Shown piece by piece: positions 48,380 to 60,825 of a stretch of DNA of 64,000 bases. The stretch is from Pontederia crassipes. Its lineage: Eukaryota > Streptophyta > Magnoliopsida > Commelinales > Pontederiaceae. Position 1 is the stretch's first letter; the number at the start of each line of letters is the position of its first letter. The position numbers were made by a program, and so were the translations under genes. The notes beneath the pieces are model-generated. The model was not told where the DNA came from. It worked only from the letters and a program-made list of their open reading frames with translations, and made no database searches. The stretch lies in assembly GCA_030549335.1 (NCBI GenBank), contig CM060194.1, forward strand, positions 12,154,171 to 12,218,170. The letters run 5' to 3'.

Positions 48380-49360
48380 TGAATTGTTTAGCGTCTCATC
48401 TCAACGCGACGCTACGTAGACGCTAGATAGGTGCCAAACTGAGACGCTATTACATGGCTGTCGAGATGCTATATCGAATTTTTTTCCTAATTTAATATTA
48501 TATGTGCGAGAATAAGTGATAATAATATGTATACGTGCACGAGTTATGAGTTAATATGTGCCCAATTAAGTGAGGGTAATAAAAATTCGACTAATGCGGC
48601 GCTATAGAGAGGCTAATGTGTTGGTAAAATACTGTAGCGACACCATAGCATTGTAGTGGCATCGACTTTGATTTAGCGTCTCACAATTGTGACGCTAGAG
48701 AGACGCTAATTATTTTTCTATTTCTAATTTTCTATTATGTATGTAATTTTATTTATCAATATAGCATCTCATAGAATTGTGTCCCGTTTCAGTTGTTTTA
48801 TTCCCTTCCCACAATCTAAAAGTTATGGAATGCATGTATAATTATTCATGTATGTATATAAAATTATAAGTCTATATGTATATGTTTCTATAACAAAATT
48901 GTGTGTGTATATATATATGTGTGTAATATATGCGTATGTATATGTCTACGTGTGAGAGATTAAGTCACAACAATGTGTTTATCTATATGTATTATAAGTA
49001 TATATGTGTATGTATATGTTTATACATGTGCGAGTCATATATAGATAATGTGTATATGTATACGTATTCCAAGTGTATATATGTATGTATATATTTATAT
49101 GTGTGAGTTTAAGTGATAATAATATGTATATATGTACTTATTATATATAAGTATAAGTATATACGCGTATTTATATGTCTATATGTGTCCGATTAAGCGA
49201 GTGTGATAAAAAGTAGGCTACTGCAGCGCAATACAGACGCTACTGAGTCGCTAGAGTGGTTTAGTGACCCAATAATGCCGAACTAGCGTCTAAAGCTTAT
49301 TCGCGTCTCAAGAGGGTGACGCTATAGAGACGCCAATAGTGTCACCCTGGCGTCGACAAT
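48380..49360. repeat. Internal GCGTC-motif zones and TA/TGTA-rich stretch in the CACTA element
   Basis: Motifs AGCGTC, GACGCTA and GAGACGC are dense at 48380-48480, 48590-48720 and 49215-49350. An alternating-purine TATGTATATG stretch fills 48830-49190. The zones look like a continuation of the right subterminal array, separated from it by the insertion at about 49370-51050. Confidence 0.7.
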
Positions 49361-49369
49361 GTTGGCGGG

Positions 49370-51050
49370 TGTTGCGAAAATTGATAACAGTAGCTAGCAA
49401 GGCACTAATCGCTCAAGTAATAAAGTGAAAAGTATAAGTTGTCAATCCCATGAGGAACTAAATTACTTCTCTATCAAATCTCAGAGGCTAATAGGAGACA
49501 ACATAAGATTTTGGGATAAAAATTGTACAGAAAGCAAAAATACAGTAAAATTAAAAGATAAAAAGATAAAGAAAACTAAACTACTTATGCATAGATCCTT
49601 AGGATGATATATCTTAAGACAGACAAACTAATAGCCCTAGAAATATTTAAGTTATTTCAATTGACAGGTTAGAATCTACTTCAGGCATTGATTTTCTATT
49701 AGAAAAAAAAATCGAACTATCTCAATTTCAAATTCAATATAATTATTCTAACTAAGATCATAATTAAATGAAACAGATTTTGAGACGCATTAAATTGCAG
49801 GTTCTAGACTATTGATACCCATATAATGGTAGTATTCAATAGGCCTCACAACATGTAATTCCTTCAATAATCATACGACTGTGTTATATAATGCTTTGAT
49901 ACCTAGATCTTAAATCAATTCCAGAGCTATCTTGCAAACTGAGGATGACGATTCCCACCAGGATAGTTATCAAATTAAGATAACAACCAATCTCCGGAAA
50001 GCATTAGAGGCAGCATATATAATCAAAAGAAACTAACTTTATTTCATGAAACATAGGTCTATTAGTCTGCCTTTTAACAATAAAAGTATGAACCTATAAC
50101 AATAAAACTAAATTAAGAACTAAGTACTAAAGTAATATTGAAACTACAGAAAAGAACTACAACTAAACTAAAGATCTAAGATCATCCCAACATAGAATAG
50201 AACAGAGAACACTCTTCGAGAATCACCGATGAACTGCTGTTGAACTCTCATCTAGAGTCAATCCAGTCGAAGTCTTCTTAGCAAGCCTTCAGAGTCTTCT
50301 CACGTTCTGGATGTAGAAGGCCTCTATTTATAGGGGTTTATGTTTCCATGTGATCGGAGAAGAAATGGAAACATTTTCCTATTCAAAACAAGGAAAATTC
50401 GGAATTGACTTTGTTCTGAAATTTTGGCCTTATCAAACTCCGATATTTGGGCCATAATATGTTTCTAAATCATCCTAAGATCATATAATATGAGTAGAAA
50501 TCCTTGTGCACTTCAAATTCTTCCAAAAATTCATCTCAAACTCGAAATTGGGCTTTGTCACGGCCTGTTACGGTGATTTAAAGGCCTAAACAGAGTTCGA
50601 ATCGAACTGAAAATGAATTTTCATGACCTGTGAGACGGCCCTTTTAGTGTGGAAATAGTGAATTTAACGGCCCATGAAGGACTGGTCACGGCCGTGACTC
50701 GGGACAGCTTTTTGGACATGAAAAATGCATTTAAACGGCCTGTAAAAAGGTTTTACGGGTCTGTTTCATGGTCCGTTGAAACTTCTTCACGGCTCGTGAC
50801 GGCCCCTTTCAACCTTGTGCAGCTTCACTCTTTTTGACTTTCTGGCTCTGTTTTAACTTTGATTTGAGCGCGATTTTCTTCGTTGGCTTTGTAATTCAAT
50901 TTTCTTACTTTCTAGAATAAAATACAACATTTTGGTAGTTTTTCATTTTTGTAAAATTGTAAATAAGCCCATAGAATGATGCATACTATTATAAAATGAT
51001 TCGAAATGAGATTAAATGCATGGCTAAATATATGTTATATTTTGCATGCA
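49370..51050. mobile_element. Candidate insertion (LTR-like) inside the CACTA right arm
   Basis: GCGTC motifs stop at about 49360 and resume at 51055, and the 1.7 kb between lack them. The left edge resembles the start of some plant gypsy LTRs (TAGCTAGCAAGGCACTAATCGCTCAAG). The interior has repeated ACGGCCTGT / ACGGCCCGT-like words at 50565-50810. I find no coding domain and no matched 5-bp duplication, so borders are approximate. Confidence 0.35.
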
Positions 51051-51054
51051 TTAG

Positions 51055-51788
51055 CGACTCTAGTTGGACGCTAAGTAGATGCTATTGAGCCTCCACAGTG
51101 ACGTTAAAATTGGATAATTTGTAGCAAATCACTCTCTTAATTCAACCATCATAATTTCATGATTAAAAATATAAAAATAATATATGTATAATTAAGATAT
51201 GATATATATTGTATGTATAAATAACATATATAATATAGGTAACAAATTATATTTTTAGGAACACTCCTATGATGTAGACATTATAAGTAATCATGTAGGA
51301 ATACATATATATATTGAAGATACATATATAATATTTAATTTATTTGTAGATAATATATAGGGCTGCATCAAAATATAAAATATATAGCGATATAAATATA
51401 AATAGTCTATATATAGTTATCTATTTTGAATTAATCATATCGGCGTCTACATAGCGTCGTTTCATATGTGATGCCAACTAGCGTCTCGATAGCGTCGCAT
51501 GACATGCGACGTGAGTTTAACGTCGAACGCTGTCGACGCGAGAATAGCGCTAAGTTCTCTCGCGCATTTTCGCTTCATGGCGTGCAATAATAGCGCCTAC
51601 CTGACGTCGTTATAGCGCCTTCTTTAGCGCCTATATCCTAAAACGTCAAGAACACGCTATTGAGAGGCAAGTAGTGTCGCCTGTCTAGGACTCAACGGGG
51701 ACGCATGACGGCGCTAGAGGCGTCGAAGTAGCGTCACCATATTTGGAGACACTATTCAGCGTCGCTAATCGCCAATTTTCTTGTAGTG
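51055..51788. repeat. CACTA right subterminal repeat zone
   Basis: GCGTC/GACGC and TAGCGC motifs cluster at 51055-51110 and very densely at 51440-51775, in both orientations, up to the terminal repeat. An AT-rich spacer lies between. Confidence 0.8.
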
Positions 51789-52690
51789 AAATCAGAATCA
51801 GAAGCACCCAAATTGTGGCACATGCGACTTGGACATATGAGTAAAAAAGGGATGGACATCCTCAACAAGCGCAATCTTCTGAATGGTCAGAAGATATTTG
51901 AAATCGAATTCTGTAAGCACTGCATCTTTGACAAGCAAAACAATATCAATTCAGTAAAGTCATGCACAAAACGAAGGCAACACTCGATTACATCCGTGCT
52001 GGCTATTGGGGACTCTCTTGTGTTTCATCTCTAGGAGGTTCTAAATACTTCCTATCTGTGATAGATGATTATTCAAGAATGACAGGTATTTATGATGAAG
52101 CACAAGAGCAAGGCATTCGAAGCTTTCAAATAGTGAAAGGCTATGGTGGAAAATCATACATTGAAAAAGGTTAAACACTTTCGTTACGATAATGACTTAG
52201 AATTCTATTCGTCTAAATTTGATCAGTTCTACAAGGATGAAGACATTGCAAGACATTGCACTGTCAAGGATACACCACAGCAGAATAGTATAACAGAACA
52301 TATGAACAGAACTCTTCTAGAGAGGGCACGGTGCATGCTCTCTAATTCTGATTTTAACAAATCATTCTGGGCTGAGGTTGTTAGCACAACATGCTACCTT
52401 GTGAATCGGAGTCCTCCAACCGCGATTGATCTGAAGATTCCTATTGAGGTATGGTCAGGAAATCCTGCTGATTATACTAATATGAAAGTTTTTTATGTCC
52501 AGCATATTATCATGTCAACGAAGAAAAGCTGGAATGAAGAGCCAAAGAAGAAATCTTTTTAGGATATAGTGCAAGTGTAAAAGGCAGAGTACAAGATTAT
52601 TCACAGCAGAAACATATATTTTGATAATATGTCTATGTTCAAGCAAAAATCAAATGTTGTTGACTTAGCAAAGGAGAATGTCAACAAATA
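51789..52690 (+). pseudogene. copia-2 integrase part, right of the CACTA insertion
   Basis: The frame resumes at the insertion site with [15 protein letters not shown] (about 51816-51860), the CKHCIFDKQ zinc motif, SVIDDYSRMTGIY with the core Asp, DTPQQNSITEHMNRTLLE and a SFWAEVVSTTCYLVNRSP motif near 52365-52410. Frames change near 51990, 52150 and 52490. In the family this is the enzyme that inserts cDNA into the genome. It is inactive here. Confidence 0.85.
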
Positions 52691-54426
52691 GATGGAGTTT
52701 GGATTAACTCCAATTCAGAATAGGGCAGAAGAATCTCATCAAGCTGAACAACTAAAATCTGAGGAGCAAACAAAAGAAGCAACGACAAGTCTAACTGTTG
52801 AACGTGCTCGCAGGCAAATAGGTCCTCTAAGCGTTATGACTTTGAGGACCATTGCATATGCATTTCAAGTAGCTAAAGAGATTAGTCTCCAAAGCCTCGA
52901 GCTACAAGGATGCTATCACATGTGCAGAATCAGAACAGTGAATTACGTCAATGAGTGAATGATAGAGTCTCTTCACAAGAATCAGACTCGAGAGTTAGTC
53001 AAGTTACCAAAAGGTAGAAAGGTCGTTGAATGCAAGTGGATTTTCAAGAAGAAGATTGGAAGTTCAGAAACTGAAGGCATCAGATTCAAAGCACGTTTAG
53101 TTACTAAAGGCTATAGTCAGAAAGAAGGAGTAGACTACAACGATATCTTCTCTTCAGACACACTTCCATTCGGGTGTTACTTGCCCTTATAGCACATCAG
53201 AATTTGGAGCTTGAGCAATTAGATATGAAGACAACTTTTCTACATGGAAAACTTGAAGAAGACATCATTATGAATCAGCTAGCAGATTTCTCTATCCCAA
53301 ATAAAGAAGACCAAGTCTACATGTTGAAAAGTCATTATATGGCTTAAAGCAATCACCGATGCAGTGGTACAAGAGATTCAATAGTTTTATGATCAGTAAG
53401 GGATTCAATTTGAGCTTTTATGATTGTTGCGTCTATCGCAAGAAGGTGGGAGTGATTCCACCATCTATCTGCTCTTGTATGTTGATGATATATTGATTGT
53501 TGTCAGGAACATGGAAGATATTCGAAATTTGAAGAAGCTCCTTACTGCAAAATTCGATACGAAGGATCTTGATGCAGCAAAGAAAATTTTAAGGATGGAA
53601 ATTTACTAGGATCGCGTAAAGGGTAAACTCTTTGTCTCAAAATAGTTACATTCAAAAAATTTTATTCAGATTTGACATGTCTACAGCAAAGACCTTAAGT
53701 ACTCCATCAAATTCGAATGTGTACCTTTCTGCAACTGAACTTATGTCTAATGAAGAAAAGGGTTACATGTCTCGAGTTCCATATGTCCGTGCAGTCGAAA
53801 GCTTGATGTATGCTATGATATACACAATACCTGATATTACGCATGTTGTTAGTGTGGTAGCAGATTCATGAGCAATCCAGAGAATGAGCATTGCCAGGTA
53901 TTAAAATGTATCTTCCGATATCTGAGAGGAACGTCTGACATTGACCTCATCTACCGAAGTGGTAAAGAGTGTTTACTTGTAGGTTATTCAGACTCAGATT
54001 ATGCTACAGGTGTTGATGGAAGAAAATCAGGGACAGGTTATGTTTTCACTCTTGATAATTCTGTTATTAATTAGAAAGTCACACTCCAATCATCAGTAGC
54101 ATTGTTTACAACAGAGATAGTACATGACATTGACAAAAGCTGCTAAGGATGGCATCTAATTAAGAGGCCTTGTCGAAGATCTTGGACTACAACAAGATCA
54201 GGCTATAGTGTACTGCGAGGGTTTAAGTGCAATATGCTTAGCCAAGGATCAAGTGCATCACGAAAGAACTAAACACATCGATGTCAGGTATCATTTCATC
54301 TGTATTGAGAAGAGGATCGAGGTGAATAAGATCGACACAGAATATAATCCAGCGGACATGTTCACCAAGCCGGTTCATACTATCAAGTTTCAACATTATT
54401 TGGACTTGTTAAATATTGATAGGTGA
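52691..54426 (+). pseudogene. copia-2 reverse transcriptase and RNase H part
   Basis: The RT begins near 53020 with ECKWIFKKK. Catalytic LYVDDILIVV is at about 53473-53502. The RNase H part holds YLRGTSDIDLIYRSG and DSDYATGVDGRKSGTGY (about 53990-54042), then a stop in place of Trp at about 54073. The C-terminal EYNPADMFTKPV motif and a final stop at 54424-54426 follow. At least five frame breaks are visible. It could not support its own copying. Confidence 0.85.
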
Positions 54427-54484
54427 CAGTAGTCCCACGATGACAAAGAGTATTATATATCTAATTAGAGGATTCAATTCAAGG

Positions 54485-54764
54485 TGAAGTTTTATTAATA
54501 ATGGCCTTGAATCATATGACAACTGGAAAGGACCCAAGACACTCTAAAATAAAAGACGTTCTCGAACTACGGAAGTCTCATTGCCTGGTCAGTGAGCATG
54601 TGGGGGATCTAAGGGGGCCTATATAAATTCCCTAGGGGGTCTAAACAGAAAGAAATTTGATTTTGTAATCATCTTCTATTTTTCATCAAATAAAACTCTG
54701 TGTCATCTTAATTTTCTCAAATTTTCTTACAGTGCATAATTTCTCTCATATAAAAATCCTAACA
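54485..54764 (+). repeat. copia-2 3' LTR
   Basis: About 280 bp beginning TGAAGTTTTATTAATAATGG and ending ATCCTAACA. A TATATAAATT box lies near 54620. It aligns with 41853-42119 with many substitutions and indels, roughly one in five positions by eye. Confidence 0.75.
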
Positions 54765-54771
54765 GAGTTAT

Positions 54772-56104
54772 TGAGAGATAAATATTTCATGTTCCTAATA
54801 ATTATGTTCTATTTGGATAAATGTTCATTAAGACATAGGAGAAGAAATAGAAACGAGATAAAAAGTAGGGTAAAAGGAGTGAGGGTAATGGAAGAGAAAT
54901 ATATTTTTCTTTTGTCATTCAAGAGGGAAAATAAGTGCTTTAATAAAATAACACAATTCGCCCCTCTCCTCTTCATTTCGGGGTAAAATAATGGGAACCG
55001 GTGGAGGAGAATCTCTCCTCCATTTGTAAAATCAAGTGGTAAACTTACTATAATAAATAAATCCATGTTGACATCCAAAAGATAATGACACTTATGAGTA
55101 AATTTTAGTCATGGTTATCCAACTTAATAGGTATTCCTAGTAAGGTCATCCAACTTCATTTTGTAACATCACGGTCACCAAACTTTAAAAATATTTCTGC
55201 CACGGTCATCTAGATCGGTTATAGCTAGTAAATCGATAAGTCACTGACGTGGATGCTTATGTGATGTCACATCAGTATTTTCTCTCTCCTCCGTATTAGA
55301 TTTAAAAAATAAAAAATTTCACGTCAACATTTTTTTGTCCAAACTTAATTTTGTATCTTCATAATCATCTAACTTTTCAAACTTTTAGACAAGGTCATTC
55401 AACTTTTCAAATTTTCAATCATCATAAAAAACTTTAAAAAAATAATAAAAAATAAAAAATTGAAGGCACTTAGGCCAACTTAGTACACTTTTTGACACGA
55501 CCTATTTAGATCGAGCTACACAAATTTTTTATTTGTATTAAATTTTTTATGATATAATTCTATGTTAATGATTAAATTATATAAGACAATACTTGAAATT
55601 ATTTCATTAATAAATAGTGTATGATGTAATTATGTTATAAGACACACTTATTGGTTGTAAATTATTCGTCATCATGATAAGATTAAAATTTAGAAATTTT
55701 AATCCTAATAAGCTAATTGCAAGATATGCTTGGGTGACATAATCTCACAAGATAGTTGTGTAGATTTACACCAAGCTAAAAAATGTAAGTGAACACTTGA
55801 GTTGAATCAATCAAACCAATAGTTTATCACCAATGCAGAACTTATCGTCACAATAATGAATAAATGACCCTTTGGTCATAAATACTAAGATGGATCTCTG
55901 AATATAAATATATAATGATTTTTATGTTAATCATTAAATTCATATTAATATAATTAAATGTTTTACATTGGAGCATAAATAGGGTGTATAGATCTAAATC
56001 TAACATTTTAATGAAATTTTCATAATAGCGTGAAAATTAACTTAACTCTTTGGCCACAACATGAGAATGTGATGCTCATACTTAAAACACAGGCTAATTA
56101 TCTT
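54772..56104. other. AT-rich spacer with a repeated GGTCA(C/T)(C/T)CAACTT motif
   Basis: No gene is supported. Between 55110 and 55420 the word GGTCATCCAACTT and variants (GGTCACCAAACTTT, GGTCATTCAACTTTT, AATCATCTAACTTTT) recur five or six times at uneven spacing. Such sequence is common in small plant repeats, but I cannot define element ends. Confidence 0.5.
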
Positions 56105-56109
56105 ACATG

Positions 56110-56409
56110 TGTTGGAGATCACGTCACCTTTTTCATCAGCAGCAACAACCTCGTCCAGTTCAAAGAATTCATTGCCATTTTAAATTGTAGCAGTCATTAA
56201 TTGTAACCACTTATCAGTTATACTTTGTATCAGATATTAGTATAAATAGCTTGTAGTAAGTGTTTTTGTGGGTAAGTCGTTGTAACCATTTTCACTCTTT
56301 CAATAGAAAATTAGTCTACTTTGTCCTCTTTTATTTTGCAACCACTTCAATCTTTCTTTCATCTTCTTCTCCGGCAAAGGTGTGGCGACACATCAAGTTT
56401 ATTTTAACA
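56110..56409. mobile_element. Solo LTR, 300 bp, with ACATG target duplications
   Basis: The segment begins TGTTGGAGATCA and ends TTATTTTAACA, so TGTT...AACA ends pair. The 5-bp ACATG occurs at 56105-56109 and again at 56410-56414. A TATAAATAGC box lies at about 56240-56249, followed by a T-rich downstream part, giving plus orientation. No gag-pol lies beside it. It looks like a copia-size solo LTR and is unrelated to the copia-1 LTR beyond the ends. The ORF at 56260-56463 is inside it and spurious. Confidence 0.8.
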
Positions 56410-56414
56410 ACATG

Positions 56415-57794
56415 CAATACGAAAAAGATAAACATATTTGATATTTTAATCTTCACCTATTGATTTATATTACTATGAGAAATTTGATGAACTGTTAGGT
56501 GTCACTCTCATCCAGTAACAACTATTATGACTATAGCAATGTAAACCTAATGGGTCACACATAAATGATGATTGCATTACAACCATCCAAGTAGAATGAA
56601 TATGCTAACACATATCATACTTGGATATTAAATAACACAAGATGAGAGAAAGATATAAATTAACATAATTATATATAATGAATATGACATTAAAGATGAT
56701 CAAAAGTATATATGTAGTGATCTAATTAATATCAGTCTGGATCAAATCGAATAGGATCAAACTGGATCGGACCATACTAGGTCAATTCAATTTGTACCAA
56801 ATAAGTACAAAATGTGATTTGGCACATATGTGACAAATTTTTTTTATGATAAAGTGAAATTTTATTAATTTCATTGATAACATATAAGCAACCACTAATC
56901 TTATAAAACTTGTAGTCGAGTTTATTTTGGAAATATTATTTCATCCTTATAAATAGAAAATGAGGGGGACACATATTTTGAGTATTTTTATGAATTTTCA
57001 TATAAATTTTTGTGCCTTCTCTCCTCTCTCATCTTGATGGTTCATGAGATTAAGTTGGGCTTCATGATCATATGGATCAACATTGTAAGAAGACTTTTTT
57101 TAGCCTCCTCAGGAGTGATACATGAAGAAAATAATGTTTTTGGTACAAGCACACTAAGTTTTGTTTCTAATCTCGTAATTTAGTTTAATCATTGCAACCT
57201 TATGAAGATACGACTGGAAAATAATTTTTTTTGCACATATTAAATTAATATATTTTTGTTCTAAATCTACATAAATTCCAACACCATTTACATCAACTTT
57301 CCCTTCCCCTTTCCTATCCTTCTCCATGCAGTCCAAACATGAATTAAGATTAATTATGTCCTTATAAACATTTTTTTTCATGTAGTGATATAATTATCAA
57401 ACATCAATGTTATTAAAATCATGCAATTCAATCATACAAGATCAACCTATTTGTCCAATTCAATCACATAGCCGGTGAGTTCGTCGATGTGGTTGAAAAA
57501 AAATAGGAGAATCACCAAACCAGAAAATCGATAGAAAACCAAGTTCAATATTTTGAATTAAAGAGAGAAGAAAAATCAACTTTAGTCAACTCAAGTAGGT
57601 AGAATGACACAACTAACGAAATCATATTTCATGTAATTGAAAAGTGATGGGGCTGGAAACATGATCACAAAAATAATAATAAATGTATATATAAAAAGAA
57701 ATGACAAAACGAAAGGGATAGTAGATAAAAATAAAATATAAAAAAGGCAAAAAGAATGGGAGGAGAGGGCAGAATGAAGAAACAAAGTAAAATG
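56415..57794. other. AT-rich intergenic region
   Basis: I see no gene, element ends or RNA. Small ORFs on the minus strand (57154-57381, 57591-57860) are low complexity or hydrophobic by composition. Confidence 0.55.
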
Positions 57795-58865
57795 TTCCAA
57801 TAAAGTAACATATCGTTCATATAAGTCTTTCATTGTGTTCAAAGAAGTAAGATGTTCCAAGTATTTGCATCACAATACATCTGGCTTAGATAAATAAAAA
57901 AAACAAAGAACTCAGCTCACCTTTTACCTATTTGATGATGACAGATGATAGATGTCAATGAAATCAGGATGATTTAGCAAAATATATCTATTGCCTTCAG
58001 GAGGTGGTGGCACACCCAAATTCCAATAGATTAACTTGTCATTGATTGGAATCCTTCCAAAAACTCTACCATTGTTCTGCAATCGGAGAAGGTTAGCAGG
58101 AACATTATGACCTTCTTCATATATCGTGAAACCTCGTACTACCCAAGATTGAGAACTCTTTGGGGCTCGTAGTTCCAATGATCTTGCTATGAATGAATTC
58201 CATCCATCACAACCAATTTCAACATGTGGAGTCAAAAGTGCAGATATGACACAAGCTTTAAGTTTCCATACGAATTATAGGAGAAACTAGAATAATCATC
58301 AAATCTAGAGTACAATACATCTACATGAAGTGACTTAACTATATATTGTCTCTTGCCAAGAAGCAACATAAGCAAATTAATATGAACTTTTTTTAACAGA
58401 GTAGCATTTTTGCAGATTTGCTGGAATACACAGAAGAGAGAATACAAAATAAACAAGAACTAAAGCAGTGTGATCCATGAGGAAGATAATATGATATGTG
58501 AAAAAGTAGGGAAGTTCAACAAAAGTGATTTTGGGTCCATGTCACCTTAGCTCTGATGATTGCACCATCACTAGTATGAAGAACAGAGGATTTATTCCAA
58601 CTCTTTCAATTTGACACCCAAACTGAATCGAGTCCTTGGGTATATTACCAGCCAATACTTCAACAAGATCACTTCTCTTCAAGCATCCGAGTTCTCCCCT
58701 AAAATGACAGGAGATGTAAGATGAAAACTTTGTTGGAATAATAACAAGCAATCACATATAAAAGTTATGAAAGGACTGACATGCATCCCATTCTTCCCTC
58801 GATCATATGGTTTTTTAAAGAAATTCAAAAATGCAAGCGGATGAGAAAATATTTATTTCTTGGTA
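57795..58865 (-). pseudogene. MO-4, fragment of a FAD-dependent monooxygenase (exons 4 and 5 only)
   Basis: Exon 5 remnant at 57995-58223 reads IGCDGWNSFIARSLELRAPK and resembles MO-3. Its donor is GC where GT is expected, and its acceptor AG has become AT. Exon 4 remnant at 58546-58698 (GELGCLKRSDLVEVLAGN) is 153 nt against 166 in the other copies; the 13-nt loss shifts the frame. Exon 6 is cleanly missing: 3' flank sequence (CCAAGTATTTGCATCACAAT, about 57857) joins intron 5 sequence (CTCAGCTCACC) near 57895. Exons 1-3 are absent; similarity ends in intron 3 near 58865. The FAD GD motif is therefore lost and the copy is dead. Confidence 0.9.
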
Positions 58866-59887
58866 TTTTGATCACGTGGCACCTCTCTCGGTGTTTGTCA
58901 ATCAAAAATTCTACCTTCAATAATTTCCATTTATCTCTTTCGAACATTCGTGGACATAGAAAATTCCCACCCTAATCAGGCATGCTGTCTGAGTGACGTC
59001 AAATTAATTTAGTTAAACCAAAATTCTAATCGGTGATCAGTGTGCTCCTTAGCATGCTTCTTGGATATTGAGGTGGCAACCGAAAAAAATCTCAGTTGTT
59101 GATCATTTATTGAGATGTGGCTCCAACCTTCCGGCATTGCTTGTCAAAAGAAATTGATTGAAATAATTGTTGGTTCTAGCTAATTATCAAATTAAAAAAA
59201 TGTGATAAAAATTTAAAAGTAAAATTAATCTATCAATTTTTTTTCTTCTCATTCATCGTTATATTTAATTTCATTCGAGCACTTTCAAAATTAATTTATC
59301 AATTCAACTATATGTAACTCAAAGAATGAGATACAAAAGAATTAACCTTTTATTACATTACTGATATATATTTTGGATTGAAATTTATATTCCAACCTAT
59401 ATATTTTCAACTATATATATTTTGATTTATAAGAATAATAATAGGCCATACTCTTAGAGAAAAAAAAGGAAAGAATGGTTAATTGATATGAGCCAAGAGA
59501 ATTATGAATATGGATTTAATCTAAATCTTTAATAGTTTGGTGATCATCTTCATGTATTCAATAATCTTATTTATATAACTAATAGTAGGAGTAAAAAAAA
59601 TGAACAATAACTAAACTAAATAGACAAGTGACAGTTAATTTCAGTTACATTCTTATATTCTATTAAAAATGATAAGAGGTGCTAGTTGAATTTATATATC
59701 TATATATTAATTAGACTTTTCGCCTTGTGAATTTGATTTAGATGTAGACGATCGTGTATCGTTGAGCATATTCAATGTGAGTGAATTACATAATAACACT
59801 AATAAAGCTCTACTAGTTTTCATGGCTAGGGAATGTAATACTCCTCAAACCCCCACGGGGAATCCCTGATTGGAGTCCCAAATTTTG

Positions 59888-59906
59888 CCCCCCACCCCCC
59901 CCCCCC
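59888..59906. repeat. Poly-C tract
   Basis: Nineteen bases of C interrupted once by A, unusual in this AT-rich window. Confidence 0.9.
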
Positions 59907-60460
59907 TGAGTCGGTAGTGGGGCAAACTGCCCCACACCAACTTTTGAGATCAGGATAGGATGGATTGCTCATGCTCCTTAGGGTCTCCGAATCACCTCGA
60001 CCTAATTTGTACATATAATTTATTATAATCATCAACTATCAAATCACACATATTAAAAATCTCAATTGTCGCATTCTTCATATATGTAAGATAAGAAACC
60101 CTTTTTTTCTCTTTGTTCATCTCTAACTCTATTATCTTTCATCCTCCCTAACCCTAACATGACGATCCCTCTTTCTTCCATGACACCGATCAGCTCCTGG
60201 GCACGAGAGTGGCGACCACTACACTTCGACCTCCATGATGTTGCTTTTCAGCAACGATAGCTAGGCATCCTCGTCGCCAACAAGGAGGTTGGCCAGGACG
60301 ATGACGATGCTTGCTAAAGGAGGGCGATGACACTCACTGGAGGAGGGTGACAATAATTTTAATTTTTTTTTACTCCTACTATTAGTTATAAAATAACTGA
60401 AATTATTTTCTCTTGACACTTTCTTTGTAGTTAAACAGAGCAACTATTTTATCATATCGT

Positions 60461-60462
<2 letters not shown>

Positions 60463-60515
<53 letters not shown>
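60463..60515. repeat. (TA)n microsatellite
   Basis: About 26 uninterrupted TA units. Confidence 0.95.
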
Positions 60516-60518
<3 letters not shown>

Positions 60519-60825
60519 CTAATGATATGCACGTGGGTTTCTTAATTTTTCTTATATTCATATGCCCTCAACTCATTGAGCTCACAATACTCACCCTCAT
60601 CCTCTACTCTTTGCAAGTAGCGATCGCTAAGCATATTTTATGATATTCATAATTGGAAGTTGTGTGAAGAAAAGGGGCCAAGGGCACATTTTTCAGTCCT
60701 CTTTATTCATCTATTGCTTTTAGAAAAAAAACTTTAATTTGTTTTTGGAAATTTGTGAAAAACATCTATGGATCAAAATGAGTTTAGATTTGAGACCTTG
60801 GAGACATATTTCTTTGTGCTACTTA

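Larger units (their letters stand above)
43362..51788. mobile_element. CACTA (En/Spm) DNA transposon, 8.4 kb, inserted in copia-2
   Basis: Left end CACTACAAGAAAAT at 43362 and right end ATTTTCTTGTAGTG at 51788 form a perfect 14-bp inverted repeat, and the similarity extends past it (ATAGCGACCC against TTAGCGACGC). The 3-bp sequence AAA flanks it at 43359-43361 and 51789-51791, the target duplication size of CACTA elements. Subterminal zones are dense in short GCGTC/GACGC motifs, as in the family. Inside, on the minus strand, are remnants of a TNP2-type transposase and a TNPA-like protein. It carries further insertions, so this copy is probably defective but recently enough mobile to keep perfect ends. 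Confidence 0.95.
41853..54764 (+). mobile_element. Ty1/copia LTR retrotransposon (copia-2), old, split by a CACTA element
   Basis: Two LTRs (about 41853-42119 and 54485-54764) flank a primer site and a copia gag-pol that is interrupted at 43361 by the CACTA transposon and resumes at 51789. Domain order and residues fit the TNT1/Tork-like copia group: CCHC knuckle remnant, DSG protease remnant, HMRLGHMS pre-integrase, DDYSR integrase, LYVDDIL reverse transcriptase, and RNase H ending in ADMFTKPV. LTRs differ at many positions, so the insertion is old. A possible target duplication is GTTAT at 41848-41852 and 54767-54771, the right copy offset by 2 bp from the LTR end. Confidence 0.85.
58866..60825. 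other. Intergenic region with simple repeats
   Basis: A piece at about 59105-59130 (ATTTATTGAGATGTGGC) matches the 5' flank of MO-3 near 39936, so old upstream DNA survives here. A C-run at 59888-59906 lies in a GC-rich patch (59840-60000). A GC-rich patch at 60160-60350 has no recognisable protein. A TA microsatellite is at 60463-60515. Confidence 0.55.

Noticed and set aside
57591-57860. 89-residue hydrophobic minus-strand ORF
   Set aside because: The composition follows from A/T-rich DNA and no conserved motif is seen.
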